From positions 1 through 23,192 of the forward strand of contig JABGUA010000197.1 in NCBI GenBank assembly GCA_018646825.1: 23,192 bases of DNA, read 5' to 3'. This DNA comes from Piscirickettsiaceae bacterium (GTDB taxonomy: Bacteria > Pseudomonadota > Gammaproteobacteria > Nitrosococcales > Methylophagaceae). The notes beneath the pieces were generated by a model. That model saw nothing but the letters and a program-made list of their open reading frames with translations, was not told the DNA's origin and made no database searches. Each line of letters opens with the position of its first letter. Position 1 is the first letter of the stretch. Positions 15,159-21,969 of this stretch are shown one piece after another. The position numbers and the translations under genes are program-made.

Positions 15159-15803
15159 CTACTTTGTTAACTTTTCCCGGACAGCCTTTAATAATACCCC
15201 TATTTCTTGTTGGCGACCTTGATCTGCAAGAGGTCTCGTGGCTCTTGAGGGTGCAGCCTGTGCTTTAAGTAGGTAATCCTCTGCCTGACGATAGTCATCT
15301 TGCTCTATCAAATACTGCGCGTAGAAATAATTACTGTCGATACCCGCCGGGTTTATGCTTAACGCTTTGGTTAATAATGCCTGTGCTTTATCGTCGCTGC
15401 CAAAAGAAATCGGCCAACCTGGTACTTTGAAATAGAGTGTCCCTAAACTGGTATAGGCCGACCCCTTCAGCGCCGTATCGTCAATCGACATCGCTTTTTC
15501 AAAATCACCTTTAGCATCTTTAACTAAAGATAATGCGTCTAGCCCCCCTTTTACCCCTGCATAACTTGAACTGATAATCCCTTTCCAAACCCATATCTCT
15601 GCTGATTCAGGGTAATCGATGACATGGGTCTTAGCCAGCGCAATTAAGCTTAAAAAAGCCGTGTCTTGTGCTTTATCTTTAAGTTCATATTGTGCTGTAG
15701 CCCATTGCTGCTGCATGTCAGATAACGCCTGCTGAACATCAGCAAAACTCGCTGAAGAAATAAATAGGCACCCTATTGTAAAAAAAACTCTCATCGCACT
15801 CAT
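15159..15803 (-). CDS. Exported TPR-repeat protein
   Basis: 214-residue protein with a signal peptide (hydrophobic core about 5-20, cleavage around S-F-A-D). Helical repeats with TPR-like spacing follow: P-E-S-A-E-I-W-V-W-K-G near 64-75, A-Y-T-S-L-G-T-L-Y-F near 116-125, and N-Y-F-Y-A-Q-Y-L near 157-165. It is likely a periplasmic scaffold. No enzyme motif is present. The same gene order (PF12261, ligase, di-iron oxidase, SDR, TPR) looks like a conserved unit, so the protein may present or transfer the pathway's product. AGGAG 5 nt upstream supports ATG 15803. It ends 1 bp before the response regulator. Confidence 0.8.
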   Translation of the reverse strand: MSAMRVFFTIGCLFISSASFADVQQALSDMQQQWATAQYELKDKAQDTAFLSLIALAKTHVIDYPESAEIWVWKGIISSSYAGVKGGLDALSLVKDAKGDFEKAMSIDDTALKGSAYTSLGTLYFKVPGWPISFGSDDKAQALLTKALSINPAGIDSNYFYAQYLIEQDDYRQAEDYLLKAQAAPSRATRPLADQGRQQEIGVLLKAVREKLTK

Positions 15804-15816
15804 ATTAACTCCTCAT

Positions 15817-16608
15817 TTATAAATAGCGTTTAATCACACTTAATTTCTTAGAAATGGCCTTATCCACCAACGTTGGAAAGATCCCATTGAGCCGAACAAA
15901 TAGCTTTTCTGGCCAACCTAAGTAAGCACGGTGATCCGTATTTTTGAGAAACTTAATCAGTGATTGTGCGACTTGTTGAGGTTTGTCCATCTTGTTCGCT
16001 AACGCTTTATTCATCTCAACCACCTTGTCGGAATTCAATGTTGTTTGCGTAGCTCTGGGCGCGAAATAACGGATTGAAACAGGACTCTCTGCTAGCTCAC
16101 GGTTCAAAGCTTCACTAAATCCTCTTAGGCCGAACTTACTGGCGCAGTAGACGCTGAAACCCGGGTAGCCGATACTGCCAAAAGTTGATCCCACATTAAT
16201 AATTTCACTTTTTGAGAAGGTTTTGAGCAACGGTAAGAAGGCTTGGCACAACAATATCTGGCTCAATAAATTAGTCTGGATAACGTGCTCTATTATTGAT
16301 GGCGCCATACGCTCAAGTGACCCGAATACGCTGACGCCTGCATTGTTAATCACCACATCGATTTTGCTGACCTCATTCTCACAAAACCTGATAATTGATT
16401 CCCGTCCAACCGATGTTGAAATATCAGCAACACAATCTAAGTGATGGCCGCCTAAGTCCCGATTTAATTGCGACAAAGTCTGCTCATTTCGACCGACTAA
16501 AATCAAACGTGCCCCTTGGTCTGAAAGTCCTGCCGCGATGGCAGAACCGATGCCACCACTCGCTCCTGTTAATAGAATCGTTTTATTTGCGATGTCTTTT
16601 AATGCCAT
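15817..16608 (-). CDS. Short-chain dehydrogenase/reductase of the PF12261 operon
   Basis: 263-residue classical SDR with T-G-A-S-G-G-I-G (14-21), N-N-A-G (88-91) and the catalytic set S141, Y154, K158. It should be an active NAD(P)-dependent ketone/alcohol or aldehyde oxidoreductase. It differs clearly from the SDR at 9704-10510, so this is not a local duplication. The C-terminal part (P-R-A-T-Q-T, then W-P-E-K-L-F-V-R-L-N) resembles SDRs acting on long acyl or lipid substrates. It begins 9 bp after the di-iron oxidase and ends 13 bp before the TPR gene. The substrate is inferred to be the product of the ligase/oxidase pair. Confidence 0.88.
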   Translation of the reverse strand: MALKDIANKTILLTGASGGIGSAIAAGLSDQGARLILVGRNEQTLSQLNRDLGGHHLDCVADISTSVGRESIIRFCENEVSKIDVVINNAGVSVFGSLERMAPSIIEHVIQTNLLSQILLCQAFLPLLKTFSKSEIINVGSTFGSIGYPGFSVYCASKFGLRGFSEALNRELAESPVSIRYFAPRATQTTLNSDKVVEMNKALANKMDKPQQVAQSLIKFLKNTDHRAYLGWPEKLFVRLNGIFPTLVDKAISKKLSVIKRYL

Positions 16609-16617
16609 TTTCTCGCC

Positions 16618-17265
16618 TTAATGAACCAAGCTACGGAAAATATCGCCATAGAGCTTATAAAACTGCTTGGCAGCATGAATGATTAACGTTTGCTCAACCT
16701 CATTGTCTAGCCGGTTCATTAAACCTTCAAAAAAGGCCACATGACTTTGATCCAGAGCACCATGGGAACGCAAATAACTGAATGCCGTATTGGGAAGGTC
16801 TAATGCTGCCTGAATACCATCAGCCGCTATATCTGCCGTCGTAACGCTAGTCCCTTCAAGTACATGCACCATGCCAAAAAAACCGACCGGATTAACGCGA
16901 TTAATCATGTCATATGCATAGGCCACCATTAGCTCAGTCTCAGATGAACATTGACTTAACCTCACTGCCTCTTTATCAACACCACAAGCAGCAATGTCAT
17001 TTAAAATCCACTCTTGGTGGCCTAGCTCTTCCTCGATATATTCAGCAATCGCCTCACGGAGCCATTCTTTTTGTTCTGGTAATCTGGCCCCTGCTGCCAT
17101 CAATAACGGCACCGTATGTTTCACGTGATGATAAGCCTCAGTTAAAAATGCGACGTAATCGTCTCGTGTGATATCACCTGTTAATGCCCGGTTGATAATG
17201 GGCGCTGCCAATAAGCCTGCTCTCGCCTCGGTCGTTTCCAACTGTAGTTTTTCAAAGAATTGCAT
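16618..17265 (-). CDS. Haem-oxygenase-like di-iron oxidase (TenA/PqqC fold, iron-containing redox enzyme)
   Basis: 215-residue all-helical protein of the haem-oxygenase-like superfamily. Putative iron ligands can be placed: E43 in the first core helix, E80-x2-H83 (E-E-L-G-H), and H168-x3-D172-x2-H175 (S-H-G-A-L-D-Q-S-H). This last pattern is characteristic of the HDO group (UndA, CADD, SznF) and absent from thiaminase TenA. The enzyme should therefore activate O2 at an Fe2 centre to oxidise an acyl or amino-acyl substrate. I placed the start at ATG 17265, which has AAGG 8 nt upstream and follows the ligase stop by 1 bp. The frame stays open to 17340 but would need a 74-bp overlap. It is often misannotated as TenA. 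Confidence 0.83.
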   Translation of the reverse strand: MQFFEKLQLETTEARAGLLAAPIINRALTGDITRDDYVAFLTEAYHHVKHTVPLLMAAGARLPEQKEWLREAIAEYIEEELGHQEWILNDIAACGVDKEAVRLSQCSSETELMVAYAYDMINRVNPVGFFGMVHVLEGTSVTTADIAADGIQAALDLPNTAFSYLRSHGALDQSHVAFFEGLMNRLDNEVEQTLIIHAAKQFYKLYGDIFRSLVH

Positions 17266-17266
17266 C

Positions 17267-18769
17267 CTATTCGCCTTGGTAAAATTGTTGGATAATGTCT
17301 TGGTTGTACTGCATAATTTTTTCTCTAACGGGTCGCCCATTGCTTGTGATTAAGCCGTCTTTAACCGTCAATGGCTTCGACAGCTGTCTCCAAGCCCTAA
17401 CTTGGGCATAGTCAGGTAAACACTTGTTTACCTCATCTACCCATCGTTGAATATCTTGTTCACTGGTTTCACTATGTCGAGGCGTGACTAAAGCAATGCA
17501 AAATGGTGCTGCATCACCAAAAACAACACATTGTGATAACAGACCATTCGCCAACAGTTCGCTTTCTGGCCATTCCGGGCTGATATTGCGACCAAAGCTA
17601 GAAACCAATACATTTTTTTTGCGGCCTGTAATATGTAAATACCCTTGCTCATCATAAAAACCCAAATCTCCGGTATAGACTTTGTTTTGATTCCAAGTTG
17701 ATTGCTGATCGATATAACCGAGGAAAGTGTTGTCATAAACAACCACTTCACCTTCCTCTATCGTCACTTTAAGATGTTTTAAAACTTGGCCTGTCGCCGA
17801 AATATTAGATTGCTTAGGTGTATTCAAACTGACAACAGATCCACATTCAGATAAGCCATAGCCTTGATAAACGGGTAAATCGACTGCCTGAGCTTGTTGT
17901 AATAAGTTTTGCGATACTTTACTGCCACCAACCGCAATAAAATTGATTGAATCAGGGACTTTCCAACCTTGTTCAATCGCACCAAGAATGGCCGTGAGTA
18001 GCTCCGGTAACAAGATAAAGCTACTCGGTTGATATGTCGTAATCACATCCAGCAATGTGCCAAGATTAAACCCTTGGCTGCCATTAAAGCCGAGCCGGTC
18101 TTGAGGCAATGCAATAATTTTTCCGCCAGTCAATAACGGGGCATAAATGCCCGCAATATTTTCCAATAAAGTGCTAAAGGGCAAAATAGCGAGATGCTTG
18201 ATATCGCTTAGTCCCGTTGCAGAGATCAATGCTTGGCTAGTATTAATTTGAGACGAACGAGATAAGCACACACCCTTTGGTTGCCCTGTAGAACCAGAAG
18301 TAAATGTGATTTTTTGTGTTTCCTCGGGAATGTTAACGGCTTTCTTTTGCCCCGTTTCAGATAGGACAAGTGATGAATAACTGGACGAGATATTCACCTG
18401 TTTTCCTTTAATATAGTCTGATAGTTTTCCCTGATCACCTTCATCAGCAGCATCAGCAGCAGCCATAATAATGGCAGTCGCACCCGACTCTTTTATCGCG
18501 TGCGTTAATTGTTGTTTCGAGAAAAAACGGGGTAAAGGTAGTAACGTTATATTTGCGATATGACATGCAAGATCAACGGCGATCCAATCGGGGCTATTGT
18601 CTGCATACAACGCAAGCACTTGGCCAGAGAGACTATCTAATTCCTCAGCAAGCGAATTGACCCGCTGTTTCAAGGCAGACCATGTCAGCATTTCATCGTG
18701 ACCGATAACCGCAGACTCATTTGGCATCGTCTTAACAAAAAGACAAACCGCTTCCCATAACGCAGACAT
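17267..18769 (-). CDS. AMP-binding acyl/aryl-CoA ligase-like enzyme (ANL superfamily)
   Basis: 500-residue adenylate-forming enzyme. The ATP-binding motif is T-F-T-S-G-S-T-G-Q-P-K-G-V (155-167). G-Y-G-L-S-E-C (motif A5) and Y-T-G-D-L-G-F (A7) are present, followed by I-T-G-R-K-K-N (A8). The C-terminal A10 position, normally S-G-K-I-x-R with the adenylation lysine, reads N-G-R-P-V-R, with Arg479 in its place. The substrate is unknown; a fatty acid or short acyl acid is likely from the partners. Its ATG shares one base with the stop of the PF12261 gene (TAATG) and no strong ribosome site is visible, so translation is coupled. It probably supplies an activated acyl group to the PF12261 acyltransferase-like protein. 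Confidence 0.87.
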   Translation of the reverse strand: MSALWEAVCLFVKTMPNESAVIGHDEMLTWSALKQRVNSLAEELDSLSGQVLALYADNSPDWIAVDLACHIANITLLPLPRFFSKQQLTHAIKESGATAIIMAAADAADEGDQGKLSDYIKGKQVNISSSYSSLVLSETGQKKAVNIPEETQKITFTSGSTGQPKGVCLSRSSQINTSQALISATGLSDIKHLAILPFSTLLENIAGIYAPLLTGGKIIALPQDRLGFNGSQGFNLGTLLDVITTYQPSSFILLPELLTAILGAIEQGWKVPDSINFIAVGGSKVSQNLLQQAQAVDLPVYQGYGLSECGSVVSLNTPKQSNISATGQVLKHLKVTIEEGEVVVYDNTFLGYIDQQSTWNQNKVYTGDLGFYDEQGYLHITGRKKNVLVSSFGRNISPEWPESELLANGLLSQCVVFGDAAPFCIALVTPRHSETSEQDIQRWVDEVNKCLPDYAQVRAWRQLSKPLTVKDGLITSNGRPVREKIMQYNQDIIQQFYQGE

Positions 18770-19491
18770 TAAGGAGCCAAGCTCACTAATTTATCCGCAT
18801 ATTTATTAATAGTGTGCTGGTAATTATCCATCATAAAACTCGCAACACTGTGCTTGCTTAGCACGCCCATCCCATAATGTAAGTCACCGGCCAGTACTTT
18901 CGGGTTACTTTCATAATAGTGACCCCATGACTGACCTTTATCATCCAGCTTTGTTGGATCAGCATGACAAAGTTCAACTGTAGATAGCCCTAATTTATTG
19001 ACCAATTTCTGCACTTGCTGCGTCGCTGTAAAGACGGCCCACTCATACCCCGCTTTATATAAAATCGCTGCAATTAAGATAAAAACTAACTCACTAAATC
19101 CCTTTCGAGCTGAACTTAAACTGCCCAGCTCAACCACTTTCTGTCGCGCAACAACGCGGTTTGCTTTTAGCAATATCGCCTGTTCTACAGCACAGTCTAA
19201 ATATTGTTCGATAAAAATAGCTTTGTCGTCAGGTACGGGTTGAAACCCCAAAGTGGCCGTTAACGTAGTGCCGCTGTATGCAGACAAGAAATAGGGCAGA
19301 TGGCTGTGGACATCAGCTTCAAATGCCCCTCTAAAACAAGTCGAGACAAACTGTTCCAACTGATTTCTAGATGGAGAGTTAAGCTCATCAAATTGGACTG
19401 TTGTATGAGGTAATAGCAGCTGAGATCGCCGTCTTTCAACAAGTGGCAAATCAGCCTTAACTATCTGGTGTTGGCGTTGCGTTGTATTCAC
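18769..19491 (-). CDS. Thermostable hemolysin family protein (PF12261), GNAT/LuxI-like
   Basis: 240-residue cytoplasmic protein recognised as the T_hemolysin family, named after a Vibrio gene. It has no signal peptide and no toxin-like features. The core resembles acyl-homoserine-lactone synthases and GNAT folds: F-R-G-A-F near 53-57, then L-P-Y-F-L-S-A-Y, V-V-E-L-G-S-L-S-S near 119-127 (like the E-x-S-R-F strand of LuxI) and a following helix and Y-E-W-A-V-F-T-A-T strand. I infer acyltransferase activity with the downstream ligase. It starts at GTG 19491 with AAGGA 9 nt upstream; the only nearby ATG (19501) is out of frame. It is the first gene of the ten-gene operon. Confidence 0.83.
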   Translation of the reverse strand: MNTTQRQHQIVKADLPLVERRRSQLLLPHTTVQFDELNSPSRNQLEQFVSTCFRGAFEADVHSHLPYFLSAYSGTTLTATLGFQPVPDDKAIFIEQYLDCAVEQAILLKANRVVARQKVVELGSLSSARKGFSELVFILIAAILYKAGYEWAVFTATQQVQKLVNKLGLSTVELCHADPTKLDDKGQSWGHYYESNPKVLAGDLHYGMGVLSKHSVASFMMDNYQHTINKYADKLVSLAP

Positions 19492-19523
19492 TGTGGCCCA
19501 TCCTTAAAGACGATTTTAGGCAC

Positions 19524-19556
19524 AGTATAAAAAGCCAACCTTAAATAAAACTTAAG
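19524..19556 (-). promoter_or_regulatory. Promoter of the ten-gene operon with PmrA/QseB-type box
   Basis: On the minus strand CTTAAG-TTTTA-TTTAAG (19556-19540) fits the PmrA/BasR/QseB consensus YTTAAK-N5-YTTAAK exactly. Ten bases later comes TATACT (19529-19524) as the -10, so the box covers the -35 region, as in activator-dependent promoters. A further TTTAAG half-site lies at 19565-19560. The predicted start is near 19517, leaving a leader of about 26 nt. Confidence 0.6.
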
Positions 19557-19653
19557 TGGCTTAAATATAAAAAAATCTCAATACCGGCAAGATCTTAAAG
19601 TCATGACCTCCAAAGTTTAGACTCGACAAAAAAGAGGCTGCTTACCGATGCAT

Positions 19654-20064
19654 TCACAGTTCACGATCAGCATATGAAATGGCTTTGTCATTAATACTCG
19701 CAATTCGCCTTTTCATTAAGCCATTAGATGAAAACTCCCAGAGTTCATTGCCATATGACCGGTACCAGTTCCCAGCATCATCCTGCCATTCGTATTTAAA
19801 TGTCACAGCAATCCGATTGTCATCAAAACACCACAATTCTTTTTTAAGACGATAATTTATCTCTTTCTTCCATTTACGGGTTAGGAATTCGATTATTTTG
19901 TCTCGACCTGAAAAAATGTCTGCTCGGTTACGCCATTCACTATAAGTCGTATAGCCTAACGCCACCCTTTCTGGGTCACAGGAATTCCAGCTATTTTCAG
20001 CTGATTTCACTTTTTCTTTAGCGCTCTCTAGAGTAAAAGGTGGTAACGGTGGCCTAGTCTTCAT
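19654..20064 (-). CDS. DUF1348 / NTF2-like protein
   Basis: 136-residue single-domain protein of the DUF1348 subgroup of the NTF2-like fold. Motifs: P-P-F-T-L-E-S-A-x-x-K-V near 7-18, W-N-S-C-D-P-E-R-V-A near 27-36, S-E-W-R-N-R near 42-47, F-L-T-R-K-W near 60-65, and G-N-E-L-W-E-F near 106-112 followed by R-R-I-A-S-I-N-D. Family members usually continue some 10-15 residues beyond the S-I-N-D segment with a G-R-R-P-type tail; here the protein stops at A-D-R-E-L, so the C-terminus appears short. It stands alone between the operon promoter (left) and the sigma54 activator (divergent, right). Function unknown. Confidence 0.82.
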   Translation of the reverse strand: MKTRPPLPPFTLESAKEKVKSAENSWNSCDPERVALGYTTYSEWRNRADIFSGRDKIIEFLTRKWKKEINYRLKKELWCFDDNRIAVTFKYEWQDDAGNWYRSYGNELWEFSSNGLMKRRIASINDKAISYADREL

Positions 20065-20216
20065 CTTGTTTTCTCGATTTAGTTGTTAAGGATGAAGTGA
20101 TATAGCAGAAGACATGCCAAGCCTGCCCAACCAGAAATAAATTCATTTATAAACAAATGCCTACGTTCATATTGGCAGCCATAACCGAATATATTTGCAT
20201 TCCCTTTTTATACGAG

Positions 20217-20236
20217 ATATCGTGAAAGAACGATAT
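20217..20236. promoter_or_regulatory. Inverted-repeat operator upstream of the sigma54 activator
   Basis: ATATCGT-gaaaga-ACGATAT: perfect 7-bp arms with a 6-bp spacer, centred about 30 bp upstream of the activator ATG. The same motif with one mismatch occurs upstream of the hydrolase (21799-21818). It probably binds the activator; its position near its own gene suggests autorepression. Confidence 0.6.
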
Positions 20237-20256
20237 ATTTAAATTTAAGAAGTAAT

Positions 20257-21695
20257 ATGAATAATATTGACCAGATAAAAAAAGGTATGAGCTGATATTA
20301 AACTCCGCTGGTGAAGGGATCTATGGCTTAGATGCCGATGGAAAGGCTACCTTTGTCAACCCTGCTGCCGTTAAAATGACCGGGTGGAGTGTAGAGGAAA
20401 CCCTCGGCGAAGCCGGCCATGCACAACATCATCATACGAAAGCTGATGGCAGCCCTTATCCTCACGAAGAATGTCCCATTTATGCTGCCTTGAAAGATGG
20501 TGAAGTTCATCATCAAGTCTGTGATGAAGTATTTTGGCGTAAGGATGGCACTCACTTTCCAGTCTATTACTCAAGTACACCGATCATTGATGAGGGAGAC
20601 ATTGTCGGTGCGGTTGTCGTTTTCCAAGATGTGATTGAAATAAAGGAATCTGAGACTAAATTAAAGCAAGCTTTGCATGAAATAAATCAGCTTAAAGAAC
20701 GTATCTAAGCAGAAAACACGTATCTGCAAGAAGAAATTAAGCATCACAACAACTTTGAAGAAATTTTAGGTCAGAGTCCGAAACTGAAAAAGGTATTTCA
20801 TCAAGTAGAGCAAGTAGCTCCTACAGATACAACGGTCTTACTATTAGGTGAAACGGGCACCGGTAAGGAGTTATTCGCCCGTTCTATTCACAACTTAAGC
20901 CACAGAAAAGAACGGCCGTTAGTGAAGGTCAATTGCACTGCATTACCGATCAACTTAATAGAGAGTGAGTTGTTTGGTCATGAAAAAGGCAGCTTCACCG
21001 GAGCAACCGGACGTCGAATCGGTCGCTTTGAATTAGCAGATGGCGGGACTATTTTCTTAGATGAAATTGGCGAGCTGTCACTCGACCTGCAAGTGAAGTT
21101 ATTGAGAATCGTGCAGGAGGGTGAGTTTGAGCGTTTAGGGGGCTCAACCACACTTTTTGTTAATGTAAGAGTGATTGCTGCGACCCATCGTGACTTGAAA
21201 ATGATGGTGAAAAATGGCGATTTTCGAGAAGATTTATTTTATCGACTCAATGTCTTCCCGATGACATTACCGCCGCTCAGAGAAAGGGGCAAAGATATTT
21301 CGATTATTGTTCAAACCTTTGTTGATAAATTTGCTAAAAAAATGGGCAAGCAGCTCGATAGTATTCCTCAGAAAGTTATGGATGAATTGAGCGATTATGC
21401 TTGGCCTGGCAATGTCCGTGAATTAGAAAATGTTATTGAGCGCGCTGTCATCCTCTCTAATAGTGGCGTATTGATGCTGCATGACCGATTAGCCAATACC
21501 AACCCTAAAGCCGTTGATGAGAATCTAAAATCCCATGCCAATATGGAAAAAGAGCACATTACCCGGGTGCTCGAACATACCGACTGGCGGGTGTCAGGCG
21601 AACAAGGCGCTGCAACGATATTAGAGATGCACCCCAACACACTACGATCTAGAATGAGTAAACTCGGTATCAAACGCTCAAATTTATCGGCATAG
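20257..21695 (+). pseudogene. PAS-AAA-HTH sigma54-dependent transcription activator, interrupted twice
   Basis: Restored, this is a 479-residue enhancer-binding protein: N-terminal PAS sensor (about 10-125, F-V-N-P-A-A near its start), a coiled-coil linker, and an AAA+ domain with Walker A G-E-T-G-T-G-K-E (198-205), GSFTGA sigma54-contact loop (245-250) and a D-E-I-G-E Walker B. A C-terminal Fis-like helix-turn-helix ends at 21695. Two lesions are visible. ATG 20257, after AAGAAG, opens MNNIDQIKK, but the PAS frame is reached only by a -1 shift in the A7 run 20277-20283. An in-frame TAA at 20706-20708 then separates PAS from AAA, where the flanking linker (K-E-R-I, A-E-N-T-Y-L-Q-E-E) continues perfectly. 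It may be a recent pseudogene or sequencing error. If real, a PAS-less activator might start downstream. Confidence 0.8.
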
Positions 21696-21798
21696 CTGAT
21701 GGTTTTATAAAAGCGATACGATACAATGAATAGTGCAATCACCCTCACGGCGCTGACTCGAACATAAAGCCTCACATCCAGACTTTATAAATAACACA

Positions 21799-21818
21799 AT
21801 ATCGTACAGTTACGAAAT
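21799..21818. promoter_or_regulatory. Inverted-repeat upstream activator site of the hydrolase gene
   Basis: ATATCGT-acagtt-ACGAAAT, the same 7-6-7 operator as at 20217-20236 with one mismatch, followed directly by another ATATCGT (21817-21823). The centre is about 130 bp upstream of the predicted sigma54 start, a normal enhancer distance. A partial CGATACGATA lies at 21714-21723. Confidence 0.6.
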
Positions 21819-21911
21819 ATCGTATTAAATTCATTTTTCACACATACTACCTTCCCCGCCAAAAAACATATAACAAATTGAATGTATTGAATTATTATTA
21901 TTAATTCTCAC

Positions 21912-21928
21912 TTGGCATGCCTTCTGCA
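21912..21928 (+). promoter_or_regulatory. Sigma54 (-24/-12) promoter of the alpha/beta hydrolase
   Basis: TTGGCATGCCTTCTGCA has GG and GC separated by ten bases, agreeing with TGGCACG-N4-TTGCW at nearly every position. The start site should fall near 21939-21940, 30 bp before the ATG. The neighbouring activator gene and operator support it. Confidence 0.82.
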
Positions 21929-21969
21929 ATACCCCTATTACCATTTCGGTATTTTCAGGAGAAGTAACA

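Noticed and set aside
16618..17265. Thiaminase II (TenA) of thiamine salvage
   Set aside because: There is no thi gene nearby, and the H-x3-D-x2-H iron-ligand pattern indicates the HDO branch.
17266..17340. Upstream extension of the di-iron oxidase to a start at 17340
   Set aside because: It would overlap the ligase gene by 74 bp. ATG 17265 has a good ribosome site one base after the ligase stop, and the fold begins there.
18769..19491. A secreted hemolysin toxin
   Set aside because: There is no signal peptide or pore-forming feature. The name is historical, and the fold and neighbours suggest an acyltransferase-like enzyme.
20168..20204. Sigma54 promoter before the activator gene (TTGGCAG ... 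TTGCA)
   Set aside because: GG and GC are much more than ten bases apart, so the geometry is wrong.
20922..21695. A separate intact regulator starting at ATG 20922
   Set aside because: That start lies inside the AAA+ domain after Walker A. The frame continues upstream to 20709 with clear family sequence, so it is part of the interrupted activator.
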